Source: Pigmentiphaga daeguensis
GTDB lineage: Bacteria > Pseudomonadota > Gammaproteobacteria > Burkholderiales > Burkholderiaceae_B
Reading direction: 5' to 3'
Assembly (NCBI RefSeq): GCF_039523035.1
Contig: NZ_BAAAEN010000018.1
Span: 1 to 64,000 of the forward strand
Length of the DNA stretch: 64,000 bases
Notes under the pieces: generated by a model
Told to the model about the DNA's origin: nothing
What the model saw: the letters and a program-made list of their open reading frames with translations, nothing else
The model's database searches: none
Program-made: the position numbers and the translations under genes
Shown here: piece after piece, positions 24,086 to 33,279 of the stretch
How positions within the stretch are numbered: position 1 is the stretch's first letter
Layout of the letters: every line of letters starts with the position of its first letter

Positions 24086-24489
24086 AGCGCCGCGACCGCC
24101 TGCACTTCGATCAGCAGATCCTCGCGCACCAGGCGATCGATCATCAGCAAGGTGTTGGTCGGATAGGCGCGGGTGCCGAACATGCCCGGAAAGGCACGCT
24201 CGCGGTAGGCGCCCAGCCTGGGAATGTCCTGCGAGTGCACCAGGTAGGTCGTGAACTGCAGCACGTTCTGCCAGGTGGCGCCCACTTCCTTCAGCGCGAT
24301 GTCGATGTTGCGGAAGACCTGCACGCACTGGGCGTCGAAGTCGCCCGCGCCAACGGTGTTCCCGTGCTGGTCGGTCGCCACCTGCCCGGCGATGAAGACG
24401 AACTCCGAGGCCTTGACGCGGGCCACCTGGGAATACTGGGCAAGCGGGGTACCAAGGCCAGCGGGGTTGAGGATCTGGATATCGGGCAT
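24082..24489 (-). CDS. RidA family protein (Rid/YjgF)
   Basis: A 135-residue RidA-like protein, the first gene of the - strand catabolic operon. It carries FIAGQVATDQHGN, DAQCVQVFRNIDIALKEVGA and the terminal PTNTLLMIDRLVREDLLIEV, with the Arg that binds imine carboxylates followed by the family Glu. Housekeeping RidA hydrolyses 2-aminoacrylate. Operon-borne relatives often act as deaminases of 2-aminomuconate-type intermediates, which would suit a nitrogenous aromatic pathway. Confidence 0.9.
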   Translation of the reverse strand: MPDIQILNPAGLGTPLAQYSQVARVKASEFVFIAGQVATDQHGNTVGAGDFDAQCVQVFRNIDIALKEVGATWQNVLQFTTYLVHSQDIPRLGAYRERAFPGMFGTRAYPTNTLLMIDRLVREDLLIEVQAVAAL

Positions 24490-24513
24490 GGCGTGTCCTG
24501 GGTGGTTTTCAGA

Positions 24514-24526
24514 TTAGACGCACTAA
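24514..24526. promoter_or_regulatory. LysR-type operator, copy 1 (TTAG-N5-CTAA)
   Basis: TTAGACGCACTAA is an inverted repeat of the T-N11-A type used by LysR regulators. It lies 25 bases upstream of the ridA start codon, in the promoter zone of the - strand operon. An identical half-site arrangement recurs at 24636-24648. Confidence 0.6.
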
Positions 24527-24635
24527 CTTGATGCATCCGGAGTATCGTTCTGGTGCCGGATAGGCCCCTCTGCTTTACGGACTACTATAGGGAGCACCAC
24601 CAGGGCTGTCACACGAATTATCTTCCCTCATTAAG

Positions 24636-24648
24636 TTAGAAAAACTAA
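24636..24648. promoter_or_regulatory. LysR-type operator, copy 2 (TTAG-N5-CTAA)
   Basis: TTAGAAAAACTAA has the same half-sites and spacing as the site at 24514-24526. It ends 9 bases before the LysR start codon, in its leader and where a Shine-Dalgarno site would normally be, which suggests autoregulation. Confidence 0.6.
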
Positions 24649-24657
24649 TCTAAAAAA

Positions 24658-25605
24658 ATGAGCCATACGCTGCCCCCGCTGACCGCGCTCCGAGCCTTCG
24701 AATCGGCCGCCCGCCACCGCAGCCTGAAGAAGGCCGCCGAGGAACTGAATGTCACGCCGGCCGCTGTCAGCCACCAGATCCAGATCCTGGAGGACATGCT
24801 GGGCGTGCGCCTTTTCCGCCGCGTCCACCGCGGCATCGAGCTGACGGCCAGCGCCGAGATCTTCTTTCCCAAGCTGGAGGAAGGCTTCGACTGCCTGCGC
24901 CAGGCGGTGGGTCGGCTGCGCGACCATCGCGGCGCCGACGTGCTCGAGGTCGGCGCGCCGCCGTCCTTCATCTCCAACTGGCTGATGCCGCGCCTGCACC
25001 GCTTCGTGACCGCATGCCCCGACATCGACGTGCGCGTCTCCACCCGGGTGCGGCAGTTCTCGCGCCTGCCGCGCGGGCCGCGCGGAGACGTCGCCAGCGT
25101 GATGGGCTGGGTGGACGAGGTCGACGTGCTGGTCGTGTTCGGCAACGGCGGCTACCCGGGCATGCGGGTCGACCAGTTGATGCCGCTGACCATCACCCCG
25201 CTGTGCAGCCCCGCCCTGCTCGAAGGCGACAATCCCCTGCGCGAGCCCGACGACCTGCGCCGCCACGTGCTGCTCCACGACGATCGCGGCGTGCTGTACG
25301 AAGGGCCGTCGTTCTGGGACATGTGGCTGGAAAAAGCGGGCGTGACCGGCATCGACACCTCCCGTGGCCCCCACTTCTGGCACTCCATCCCCGCCATGGA
25401 AGCCGCCGTCGCCTGCAAGGGCGTGGTCGCCACCACCAAGGAACTGGCCCGCCTGGACCTGGCGACGGGACGCCTGGTGGCGCCCTTCCCGCTGGAGGTC
25501 CGGCTGGCGTCCAGCTACCACATCGTCAGCAACGAACCGGCCTCCAAGCGCGAGGTCGTCAGGCTGTTCCGGGACTGGCTCGGGAAGGAAGCGCGGACGG
25601 CCTGA
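24658..25605 (+). CDS. LysR-family regulator of the ridA-dioxygenase operon (GcvA-like)
   Basis: A 315-residue regulator with an N-terminal helix-turn-helix (residues about 20-45: LKKAAEELNVTPAAVSHQIQ) of the GcvA-like subgroup that begins LPPLTALRAFE. An effector domain fills the rest. It is transcribed divergently from the ridA operon across 168 bases that contain two identical operators. No clear Shine-Dalgarno site precedes the ATG. It most likely activates the operon in the presence of a pathway compound. Confidence 0.9.
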   Translation: MSHTLPPLTALRAFESAARHRSLKKAAEELNVTPAAVSHQIQILEDMLGVRLFRRVHRGIELTASAEIFFPKLEEGFDCLRQAVGRLRDHRGADVLEVGAPPSFISNWLMPRLHRFVTACPDIDVRVSTRVRQFSRLPRGPRGDVASVMGWVDEVDVLVVFGNGGYPGMRVDQLMPLTITPLCSPALLEGDNPLREPDDLRRHVLLHDDRGVLYEGPSFWDMWLEKAGVTGIDTSRGPHFWHSIPAMEAAVACKGVVATTKELARLDLATGRLVAPFPLEVRLASSYHIVSNEPASKREVVRLFRDWLGKEARTA

Positions 25606-25672
25606 GCCGGCGGCGGACGGCCAGGCGGGCGGCCGGGTAGGGGCCGATTCCAGGCTATGATGATAGGTTGCC

Positions 25673-26725
25673 GTGCGCTTTCCCAACCCTGTCTTACCCG
25701 TGCAAGATCTCACTCTCGACGATTTCGATTACGACCTCCCGCCCGAGCTGATCGCCCAGACCCCCGCCGCCGACCGCACCGCCAGCCGCCTCCTTCACCT
25801 GGACGCGCAAGGCGGACTGCACGACCGCCGGTTTGCCGATCTGCCCGGCCTGCTGCGCCCGAACGATCTGCTGGTCTTCAATGACACGCGGGTGATCAAG
25901 GCGCGCCTTTTCGGCGAAAAGAGCAGCGGCGGCAAGGTGGAAGTGCTGGTGGAACGCATCACCGAGCCCGACCGGGCGCTGGTGCACCTGCGCGCCAGCA
26001 AGTCGCCCAAGGCCGGCGCGACGATCCGCCTGGCGGGGGCCTTCGACGTGACCATGCTGGGCCGCGAGGGCGATCTGTTCGACCTGCGTTTCCCCGGTCC
26101 GGTGCTGGAGCTGCTGGCCGAGCACGGCCAGACGCCGCTGCCGCCCTACATCACGCACACGCCGGACACCGGCGACGACGCCCGCTACCAGACGGTGTAC
26201 GCCCGGGAGCCGGGCGCGGTGGCCGCCCCCACGGCGGGGCTGCATTTCGACGATGCGCTGTTGGAGACCTTGCGCGCCCAGGGCGTGCGCACGGCTTTCG
26301 TGACGCTGCACGTGGGCGCCGGTACCTTCCTGCCGGTGCGGGTGGACAAGCTGTCCGAGCACGTGATGCACAGCGAACTCTATACACTGCCCCAGGCGAC
26401 CGTGGACGCCATCGCGCAGGCCCGCGCCGCGGGCGGCCGGGTGGTCGCCGTGGGCACGACCAGCGTGCGGGCCCTGGAGTCGGCCGCCGCCACCCACTGG
26501 CCGCTGCGCGAGACGCGCGGCGACACGCGCCTGTTCATCACGCCCGGCTTCGAGTTCCGGGTGGTGGACGCGTTGATCACCAATTTCCACCTGCCCAAGT
26601 CGACGCTGATGATGCTGATCTCGGCGTTCGCGGGCATGGACCCCATCCGCCGCGCCTATGCCCATGCCGTGGCCCAGCGCTACCGCTTCTTCAGCTACGG
26701 CGACGCGATGTTTATAGAACGATGA
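25673..26725 (+). CDS. queA: S-adenosylmethionine:tRNA ribosyltransferase-isomerase QueA
   Basis: This enzyme transfers the ribosyl part of SAM to preQ1 in tRNA to make epoxyqueuosine. The protein is 350 residues, with FDYDLPPELIAQTPA, the GVRTAFVTLHVGAGTF core and NFHLPKSTLMMLISAFAG. The start is GTG at 25673 or the in-frame GTG at 25700; the first has an AGG upstream and the second fits the usual family start better. TATGAT near 25656 is a plausible -10. It overlaps tgt by 4 bases. Confidence 0.95.
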   Translation: MRFPNPVLPVQDLTLDDFDYDLPPELIAQTPAADRTASRLLHLDAQGGLHDRRFADLPGLLRPNDLLVFNDTRVIKARLFGEKSSGGKVEVLVERITEPDRALVHLRASKSPKAGATIRLAGAFDVTMLGREGDLFDLRFPGPVLELLAEHGQTPLPPYITHTPDTGDDARYQTVYAREPGAVAAPTAGLHFDDALLETLRAQGVRTAFVTLHVGAGTFLPVRVDKLSEHVMHSELYTLPQATVDAIAQARAAGGRVVAVGTTSVRALESAAATHWPLRETRGDTRLFITPGFEFRVVDALITNFHLPKSTLMMLISAFAGMDPIRRAYAHAVAQRYRFFSYGDAMFIER

Positions 26726-27855
26726 ACGGACTCAAATTCGAACTCCTGGCCACCGAGGGCCAGGCCCGCCGCGGGCGCGTGACGCTGAACCATGGCGTGG
26801 TCGAGACGCCCATCTTCATGCCGGTGGGCACCTATGGCACGGTCAAGGCCATGGCGCCCTACGAGCTGGACGAGGTCGGCGCGCAGATCGTGCTGGGCAA
26901 CACCTTCCACCTCTGGCTGCGGCCGGGCACGCAGATCATCGATGCCCACGGGGGCCTGCACGGCTTCATGCAGTGGCACAAGCCCATCCTGACGGACTCG
27001 GGCGGCTTCCAGGTGTTCAGCCTGGAGGGCCTGCGCAAGATCACCGAGGAAGGGGTGCGCTTCGCCTCTCCCATCGACGGCGCGCGGCTGATGCTGACGC
27101 CCGAGGAATCGATGCGCATCCAGCGCAGCCTGAATTCGGACATCGCGATGGTGTTCGACGAGTGCACGCCCTACGCCATCGACGGCCGGCCGGCCACCGT
27201 GGACGAGGCGGCCACCTCGATGCGGATGTCGCTGCGCTGGGCGCGCCGCTCGCGCAATGAATTCGACGCGCTGGAGAACCCCAACGCGCTGTTCGGCATC
27301 GTCCAGGGCGGGATGTACGAGACCCTGCGCGACGAATCGCTGGCGGGCCTCAAGGACATCGGCTTCCATGGCTATGCCATCGGCGGCCTGTCGGTGGGCG
27401 AGCCCAAGGAAGACATGCTGCGCATCCTGGCCCACGTGGCGCCCCGGCTGCCGCAGGACGCCCCGCGCTACCTGATGGGCGTGGGAACGCCCGAGGACCT
27501 GGTGGACGGCGTGGCCGCCGGCGTGGACATGTTCGACTGCGTGATGCCCACGCGCAACGCCCGCAACGGCTGGCTGTTCACCCGCTACGGCGACGTCAAG
27601 ATCCGCAACGCGCGCTATCGCGACGACACCCGTCCGCTGGATGAAACCTGCGGCTGCTATACGTGTCAGAACTTTTCCCGCTCGTACCTGCACCATTTGT
27701 TCAGGTCGAACGAGATTCTGGGGGCGCGGCTCAATACCATCCACAACCTCCACTATTACCTGCAGCTGATGCAGGAAATGCGCGATGCCATCGCCGGCGG
27801 CGTTTTCGCGTCCTGGCGGGCGGAATTCGCCGCCAACCGGGCCCGTGGCGTCTAG
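26722..27855 (+). CDS. tgt: Queuine tRNA-ribosyltransferase Tgt
   Basis: Tgt exchanges the wobble G for preQ1 in tRNAs with GUN anticodons. The protein is 377 residues. It has the substrate-binding LTDSGGFQVFSL (catalytic Asp), YAIGGLSVGEP, the nucleophile in VDMFDCVMPTRNARNG, and the zinc site CGCYTCQNF with a later His. ATGA overlap couples it to queA, as in most proteobacteria. Confidence 0.96.
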   Translation: MNGLKFELLATEGQARRGRVTLNHGVVETPIFMPVGTYGTVKAMAPYELDEVGAQIVLGNTFHLWLRPGTQIIDAHGGLHGFMQWHKPILTDSGGFQVFSLEGLRKITEEGVRFASPIDGARLMLTPEESMRIQRSLNSDIAMVFDECTPYAIDGRPATVDEAATSMRMSLRWARRSRNEFDALENPNALFGIVQGGMYETLRDESLAGLKDIGFHGYAIGGLSVGEPKEDMLRILAHVAPRLPQDAPRYLMGVGTPEDLVDGVAAGVDMFDCVMPTRNARNGWLFTRYGDVKIRNARYRDDTRPLDETCGCYTCQNFSRSYLHHLFRSNEILGARLNTIHNLHYYLQLMQEMRDAIAGGVFASWRAEFAANRARGV

Positions 27856-28021
27856 AATTCCACCTCCCGGCCCCGTCGTGGCCAACCAGGAGCTCGCGGC
27901 CACTGGTCAGCACGGCGGATCCGGCCGGGGTTATCCCTAGAAGAGGCCGGGTTCCGCCCTGGGCGAGCTGGGCTACAATTTTGAGTTATTTTCGACGCAA
28001 GTCATTGATTCTGGAGAAGAA

Positions 28022-28369
28022 ATGCTGACATCCAACGCGCTCGCCAATGTCCTGGCGCAAGCTCCTGCGGCCGGAGGCGAAGGCGCCCTGATGGGGATGC
28101 TGCCCATCGTCCTGATGTTCGTGATCCTCTATTTCCTGATGATCCGGCCTCAGATGAAGCGCCAGAAGGAGCACAAGAACATGGTTGCCGCCCTGGCCAA
28201 GGGCGACGAAGTCGTCACCGCCGGCGGCATCCTGGGCAAGGTCGTCCAGGTCAACGACACCTACGTCTCGCTGGAAGTCTCGCGCGAAGGCGACAAGGCG
28301 GTGGAAGTCCTGGTCCAGAAGACCGCGGTCCAGACCGTCCTGCCCAAGGGCACCATCAAGGCTCTGTAA
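28022..28369 (+). CDS. yajC: Sec translocon accessory protein YajC
   Basis: A 115-residue protein that joins SecD and SecF in the holotranslocon. One membrane segment (GMLPIVLMFVILYFLMI, residues about 24-40) is followed by RPQMKRQKEHKNM and a beta-rich cytoplasmic domain with GDEVVTAGGILGKV. GGAGAAG precedes the ATG. TACAAT near 27973 is a possible -10. It is followed by secD and secF, the usual order. Confidence 0.95.
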   Translation: MLTSNALANVLAQAPAAGGEGALMGMLPIVLMFVILYFLMIRPQMKRQKEHKNMVAALAKGDEVVTAGGILGKVVQVNDTYVSLEVSREGDKAVEVLVQKTAVQTVLPKGTIKAL

Positions 28370-28515
28370 GCCGGGCGCTCGCGTCCATGCCGCTCGCGCG
28401 GCATCGATGCACTGCCGGGGGCTGGCGCCGGGCGCCGCCCCTTTTTCGCGTTCTGCGGCCTGGCCCGCTGCGGGCACCGGCGCCGATGCGCCAGCCTTCC
28501 GAGGTTTGATTACCG

Positions 28516-30387
28516 ATGAATCGCTATCCTCTCTGGAAGTACATCATGATCGCCGTGGTGGTCGTGATCGGCTTCATCTACACCCTGCCGAACTTCTTCG
28601 GCGAGTCCCCCGCCGTCCAGGTCTCCAGCGCCAAGGCGACCGTCAAGGTCGACAACTCCATGATGGAGCGCGTGGACCAGACCCTGCAGGCCGCGGGCAT
28701 CTCCAACACCGGCCTGTACTTCGAGCAGAACGGCCCCGTGGGCACGGTGCGGGTGCGCCTGAACACGCCGGACCAGCAGCTGCGCGCGCGCGACCTGCTC
28801 GAGAAGTCGCTGAATCCCGATTCGTCCGACCCGAGCTACGTGGTCGCGCTGAACCTGCTGTCGGCCTCGCCCGCCTGGCTGCGCGCACTGCACGCGCTGC
28901 CCATGTACCTGGGCCTGGACCTGCGCGGCGGCGTGCACTTCCTGCTGCAGGTGGACATGAAGGGCGCGCTGACCAAGCGCTACGACGCCATGACCGGCGA
29001 CGTGCGCTCGCTGCTGCGTGACAAGAACATCCGCCACAACGGCATCGACCGCGTCGGCCAGAGCATCGAGATCAAGTTCCGCGACGCCGCCACCCGCGAC
29101 GCCGCGCGCGACGTGCTGCGCAACGGCCTGCCCGACCTGCAGCTGACCGACCAGGACGCCGGCGGCGACTTCAAGCTGATCGGCGCCCTGACGCCGCAGG
29201 CCATCAAGACCGCGCAGGACAACGCGCTGCGCCAGAACATCACGACGCTGCACAACCGTATCAACGAACTGGGCGTGGCCGAGCCGGTCATCCAGCAGCA
29301 AGGCGCCGACCGCATCGTGGTCCAGTTGCCGGGCGTGCAGGACGTGGCCAAGGCCAAGGACATCCTGGGTCGCACCGCCACGCTGGAAGTGCGCATGGTG
29401 GACGACTCGCCGGAAGCCACCAGCGCGCTGGCCAGCGGCACCGTGCCCTTCGGGCTGGAACGCTACACCGACCGCGACGGCCGGCCGGTGCTGGTGCGCC
29501 GCCAGGTCGTGCTGACCGGCGAGAACCTGCAGGATGCCCAGGCCGGCTTCGACGGCCAGACCCAGCAGCCCGCCGTGCACCTGACGCTGGACGCCAAGGG
29601 TGCCCGCATCTTCCGCGACGTCACCCGCGACAACGTGGGCAAGCGCATGGCCATCCTGCTGTTCGAGAAGGGCAAGGGCGAGGTCGTGACCGCGCCCGTG
29701 ATCCGCACCGAGATCAGCGGCGGCCGCGTGCAGATCTCCGGCAGCATGACCACGGTCGAGGCCAACGACACGGCCCTGCTGCTGCGCGCCGGCTCGCTGG
29801 CCGCGCCCATGGACATCATCGAGGAACGCACCATCGGCCCCAGCCTGGGCGCCGACAACATCCAGAAGGGCTTCCACTCGGTGGTCTACGGCTTCGCCGC
29901 GATCGCCATCTTCATCATCCTGTACTACGGGCTCTTCGGCGTGTTCTCGGTGATCGCGCTGGCGGTCAACCTGCTGCTGCTGATCGCGCTGCTGTCCATG
30001 CTGCAGGCCACGCTGACCCTGCCGGGCATCGCGGCCATCGCGCTCACGCTGGGCATGGCGATCGACGCCAACGTGCTCATCAACGAACGGATACGCGAGG
30101 AACTGCGTAACGGCGCCGCGCCGCAGCAGGCCATCCACCTCGGCTTCGAGCGGGCCTGGGGCACCATCCTGGACTCCAACGTCACCACGCTGATCGCGGC
30201 GGTGGCGCTGCTGGCCTTCGGTTCGGGCCCGGTACGGGGCTTCGCCATCGTCCATACCATCGGGATCCTGACCTCGATGTTCTCCGCCGTGGTCGGCGCC
30301 CGCGCGCTCGCCAACCTCTGGTACGGCCGCCGCAAGAAACTCGCCAAGCTGTCGATTGGCCAGGTCTGGAAACCCAAAGAGGTCTGA
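28516..30387 (+). CDS. secD: Protein translocase subunit SecD
   Basis: A 623-residue RND-type membrane protein that uses the proton gradient to pull exported proteins across the inner membrane. It has an N-terminal segment, a large periplasmic domain with GLDLRGGVHFLLQVD, and five C-terminal helices including GMAIDANVLINERIREE. Length and order match the family. secF begins 5 bases downstream. Confidence 0.96.
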   Translation: MNRYPLWKYIMIAVVVVIGFIYTLPNFFGESPAVQVSSAKATVKVDNSMMERVDQTLQAAGISNTGLYFEQNGPVGTVRVRLNTPDQQLRARDLLEKSLNPDSSDPSYVVALNLLSASPAWLRALHALPMYLGLDLRGGVHFLLQVDMKGALTKRYDAMTGDVRSLLRDKNIRHNGIDRVGQSIEIKFRDAATRDAARDVLRNGLPDLQLTDQDAGGDFKLIGALTPQAIKTAQDNALRQNITTLHNRINELGVAEPVIQQQGADRIVVQLPGVQDVAKAKDILGRTATLEVRMVDDSPEATSALASGTVPFGLERYTDRDGRPVLVRRQVVLTGENLQDAQAGFDGQTQQPAVHLTLDAKGARIFRDVTRDNVGKRMAILLFEKGKGEVVTAPVIRTEISGGRVQISGSMTTVEANDTALLLRAGSLAAPMDIIEERTIGPSLGADNIQKGFHSVVYGFAAIAIFIILYYGLFGVFSVIALAVNLLLLIALLSMLQATLTLPGIAAIALTLGMAIDANVLINERIREELRNGAAPQQAIHLGFERAWGTILDSNVTTLIAAVALLAFGSGPVRGFAIVHTIGILTSMFSAVVGARALANLWYGRRKKLAKLSIGQVWKPKEV

Positions 30388-30392
30388 GCAAC

Positions 30393-31325
30393 ATGGAATT
30401 CTTCCGCATCCACAAGACCATCCCGTTCATGCGCCATGCGCTGGTGCTGAACCTCATCAGTCTGGTCACGTTCCTGGCGGCGGTGTTCTTCATCGCCACC
30501 AAGGGCTTCCACCTGTCCATCGAGTTCACCGGCGGCACGGTCATGGAAGTGGCCTACCCGCAGGCGGTGGAACTGGACAAGGTACGCGGCACCATCTCGC
30601 AGAAGGGCTACAACGACTTCCAGGTGCAGAACTTCGGCACCTCGCGCGACGTGATGATCCGGCTGCCCAACATCGAGGGCAAGACCTCGACCCAGCAGAG
30701 CAACGAGGTCATCGAGGCCCTGAAGGCCACCGACCCCGGCGTCGAGCTGCGCCGCGTGGAATACGTGGGCCCGCAGATCGGCAAGGAACTGGCCCACGAC
30801 GGCCTGCTGGCGCTGCTGTTCGTGGTGGTCGGCATCATGATCTACCTGGCGTTCCGCTTCGAGTGGAAATTCGCCGTGGCGGGCGTGGTGGCCAACCTGC
30901 ACGACGTGGTCATCATCCTGGGCTTCTTCGCCTTCTTCCAGTGGGAGTTCTCGCTGCCGGTGCTGGCGGCGGTGCTGGCGGTGCTGGGCTACTCGGTGAA
31001 CGAGTCCGTGGTCATCATGGACCGGATCCGGGAGAACTTCCGCAAGCAGCGCAAGGCCTCGGTGCGGGACGTGATCGACAGCGCCATCACGGCCACCATC
31101 TCGCGCACGATCATCACCCACGGCTCGACGCAAATGATGGTGATCGCGATGCTGATCTTCGGCGGTCCGTCGCTGCACTATTTCGCGCTGGCACTGACCA
31201 TCGGCATCTGGTTCGGCATCTACTCGTCCGTGTTCGTGGCGGCGGCCATCGCCATGTGGCTGGGCGTCAAGCGCGAGGACCTGGTCAAGCCGGCCAAGAA
31301 GGACACCGGCGAAGTCGTGGGCTGA
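30393..31325 (+). CDS. secF: Protein translocase subunit SecF
   Basis: A 310-residue partner of SecD, with six membrane helices, the periplasmic FTGGTVMEVAYPQ and the conserved GYSVNESVVIMDRIRENFR. A strong terminator follows, ending the yajC-secD-secF unit. Confidence 0.96.
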   Translation: MEFFRIHKTIPFMRHALVLNLISLVTFLAAVFFIATKGFHLSIEFTGGTVMEVAYPQAVELDKVRGTISQKGYNDFQVQNFGTSRDVMIRLPNIEGKTSTQQSNEVIEALKATDPGVELRRVEYVGPQIGKELAHDGLLALLFVVVGIMIYLAFRFEWKFAVAGVVANLHDVVIILGFFAFFQWEFSLPVLAAVLAVLGYSVNESVVIMDRIRENFRKQRKASVRDVIDSAITATISRTIITHGSTQMMVIAMLIFGGPSLHYFALALTIGIWFGIYSSVFVAAAIAMWLGVKREDLVKPAKKDTGEVVG

Positions 31326-31356
31326 CGCCCGCATCGTTCCGGACGACGTCCCGAAG

Positions 31357-31380
31357 CGCCCGGCTCCGCCGGGCGTTTTT
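31357..31380 (+). terminator. Rho-independent terminator after secF
   Basis: CGCCCGGC (31357-31364) pairs with GCCGGGCG (31368-31375) across a 3-base loop, followed by TTTTTGTTTT. Confidence 0.92.
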
Positions 31381-31417
31381 GTTTTCATCAGGCCATTCGA
31401 CCCGACGGAGCACTTCC

Positions 31418-32311
31418 ATGAATCCGCGATTCGATCTCCTGACCCTGCAGCTGCTGCGCAAGGTCGACGAAACCGGCAGCGTGGCGCGCGCGGCCGAGAC
31501 CATCCACCTGACGGCATCGGCCGCCAGCAAGCGCATCCTGGAACTGGAATCCCAGTTGGGCATCGCCCTCCTGACCCGGCGGCCGGAAGGCGCGCGCCTG
31601 ACCGCCGCCGGCCAGGCGGTGGCGCGGCGTACCGAACGGGTGCTGGAGGAATTGCAGGGGTTGCAGCAGGACCTGGCGGGGTTCACCGACGGCACCTCGG
31701 GCACGGTCAGGATCGCCTCCAACACCTCGGGCATGTGCGCGGGGCTGGCGGACCTGATGGCCCGTTTCGCGGTGGAATATCCCGGCATACGCATCTCGGT
31801 GCGGGAAGCCACGAGCGCGGCGGTGCTGGAGGCGGTGGCCAACGGGTCGGTGGACCTGGGCATCGCCCATGCCGGCGCCCAGGCGGGCCACCTGCAAAGT
31901 CTGCCGTATACGCGCACGCCGCTGGTCCTGGCGGTACCCGCCGGCCATGAACTGGCCGCACGAGACGCCGTCTTCTACGAGGAAACGCTGCGGTTCCCGC
32001 ACATCGCGCGGGCGGCTGGCAGCGCGCTGGCGCAGTTCTCGGGCCAGGACGGCCAGGGCACGCGGTACCCGCCCGCCGTCTCCACCCAGGTGACCAGCTT
32101 CCCCGCGGTGTTCTCGCTGGTCAGCGCGGGCCTGGGCGTGGCCGTGGTGCCCGCCGCGCCCGCCGACTGGCACGTGCCGGCCAACATCCGGCAGGTGCCG
32201 CTGGCCGACGACTGGGCCAGCTTCGAACTGCGCCTGGTGGTGGACCCGGGCGTGGTCCCCACGCCCGCCGTGTCGCGCCTGCTGGGCGCCCTGCTGTCGC
32301 AGGCCGCCTAG
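31418..32311 (+). CDS. LysR-family transcriptional regulator
   Basis: A 297-residue regulator from the ATG at 31418. The helix-turn-helix is at residues about 20-40 (SVARAAETIHLTASAASKRI), and the effector domain begins near GTVRIASN. Longer upstream reading in this frame lies opposite secF and is ignored. It converges on a Bug gene, overlapping it by 4 bases at the 3' ends, and may control the adjacent Bug-PrpF pair. Confidence 0.9.
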   Translation: MNPRFDLLTLQLLRKVDETGSVARAAETIHLTASAASKRILELESQLGIALLTRRPEGARLTAAGQAVARRTERVLEELQGLQQDLAGFTDGTSGTVRIASNTSGMCAGLADLMARFAVEYPGIRISVREATSAAVLEAVANGSVDLGIAHAGAQAGHLQSLPYTRTPLVLAVPAGHELAARDAVFYEETLRFPHIARAAGSALAQFSGQDGQGTRYPPAVSTQVTSFPAVFSLVSAGLGVAVVPAAPADWHVPANIRQVPLADDWASFELRLVVDPGVVPTPAVSRLLGALLSQAA

Positions 32312-33279
32312 TCCACGCTGACCGAAGCGTCGCGCACCACCTTGCCCCACTTGACCTTGTCAGAGGCGATCAGGGCCGAGAAGGCTTCCACGGTGTCGGA
32401 CGCGGGCTCGTAGCCATTCTCGATCAGCTTCTGCCGCACGGCCGGCCTGGCCACGTAGGCCCGCATCGCCACGTTCCACTTGCGCACCACGTCGGCCGGC
32501 GTGGCCCGGGGCGCGGCGACGCCCCACCACTCGTCGGCCACGTAGCCGGGCAGCCCGGCCTCGGTCACCGTGGGAACATCGGGAAAGCTTGCGGCGCGCG
32601 CGGCGCCGGTGGTCGCCAGCAGCTTGACCCGGCCCGACTTGATGTAGGGCGTGGCCGGCCCCAGGATGGCGAACATCATGGAGATCTGGCCGCCCAGCAG
32701 GTCGTTCAGCGCCGGGCTGGTACCACGGTAGGGAACGTGGCGGATGTCGATCCCTGCCATGGACTTGAACAGCTCCCCGGGCAGGTGGCCCGCCGCGCCG
32801 TTGCCCGCCGACCCGAAGGTCAGCATGCCCGGCTTGCTCCTGGCCAGCGCGATCAGCTCGCCGATGGAGTTCACCCCCAGCGAAGGATGCACCAGCACGC
32901 CGAACACGGTCGAGGCCACGCGGCTGACCGGCGTGAACTGCTTCTCGGGATCGTAGGGCAGGGATTTGTACAGGCTGGGGTTGATGGCCGACACGCCCGC
33001 CGTCGTCATCAGCATGGTGTAGCCGTCGGGCTTGGCCGTGGCCACAGCGGCGGCACCGATGGCGCCGCCCGCGCCGGGGCGGTTCTCGACGACGACCGGC
33101 TGGTGCCATTGCTGATCCAGCTCGCGCGCGAGTTCGCGCGCCAGGATGTCGGTGCCGCCGCCAGCGGGAAATGGCACCACCAGCCGGATGGGTCCGGCCG
33201 GGTAGGCATCGGCCGCCTGCGCGGCGTGTGGCCCGGCGAACGCGAGGCAGGCGGTCAGGAGAACACGGAACGGTTTCAT
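32308..33279 (-). CDS. Bug/TctC-family periplasmic solute-binding protein
   Basis: A 323-residue secreted binding protein from the ATG at 33279, with signal peptide ending near HAAQA. Family motifs are YPAGPIRLVVPFPAGGGTD, VVVENRPGAGGA and HVPYRGTSPALNDLLGGQI. It overlaps the upstream PrpF-family gene by 4 bases, so the two are co-translated, pointing to a tricarboxylic or oxalomesaconate-like ligand. No permease is adjacent. Confidence 0.92.
   Translation of the reverse strand: MKPFRVLLTACLAFAGPHAAQAADAYPAGPIRLVVPFPAGGGTDILARELARELDQQWHQPVVVENRPGAGGAIGAAAVATAKPDGYTMLMTTAGVSAINPSLYKSLPYDPEKQFTPVSRVASTVFGVLVHPSLGVNSIGELIALARSKPGMLTFGSAGNGAAGHLPGELFKSMAGIDIRHVPYRGTSPALNDLLGGQISMMFAILGPATPYIKSGRVKLLATTGAARAASFPDVPTVTEAGLPGYVADEWWGVAAPRATPADVVRKWNVAMRAYVARPAVRQKLIENGYEPASDTVEAFSALIASDKVKWGKVVRDASVSVD

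Noticed and set aside
28510..30255. Long - strand open frame opposite secD
   Set aside because: It is a GC-rich shadow of secD with no domain, no ribosome-binding site and skewed composition; secD is certain.
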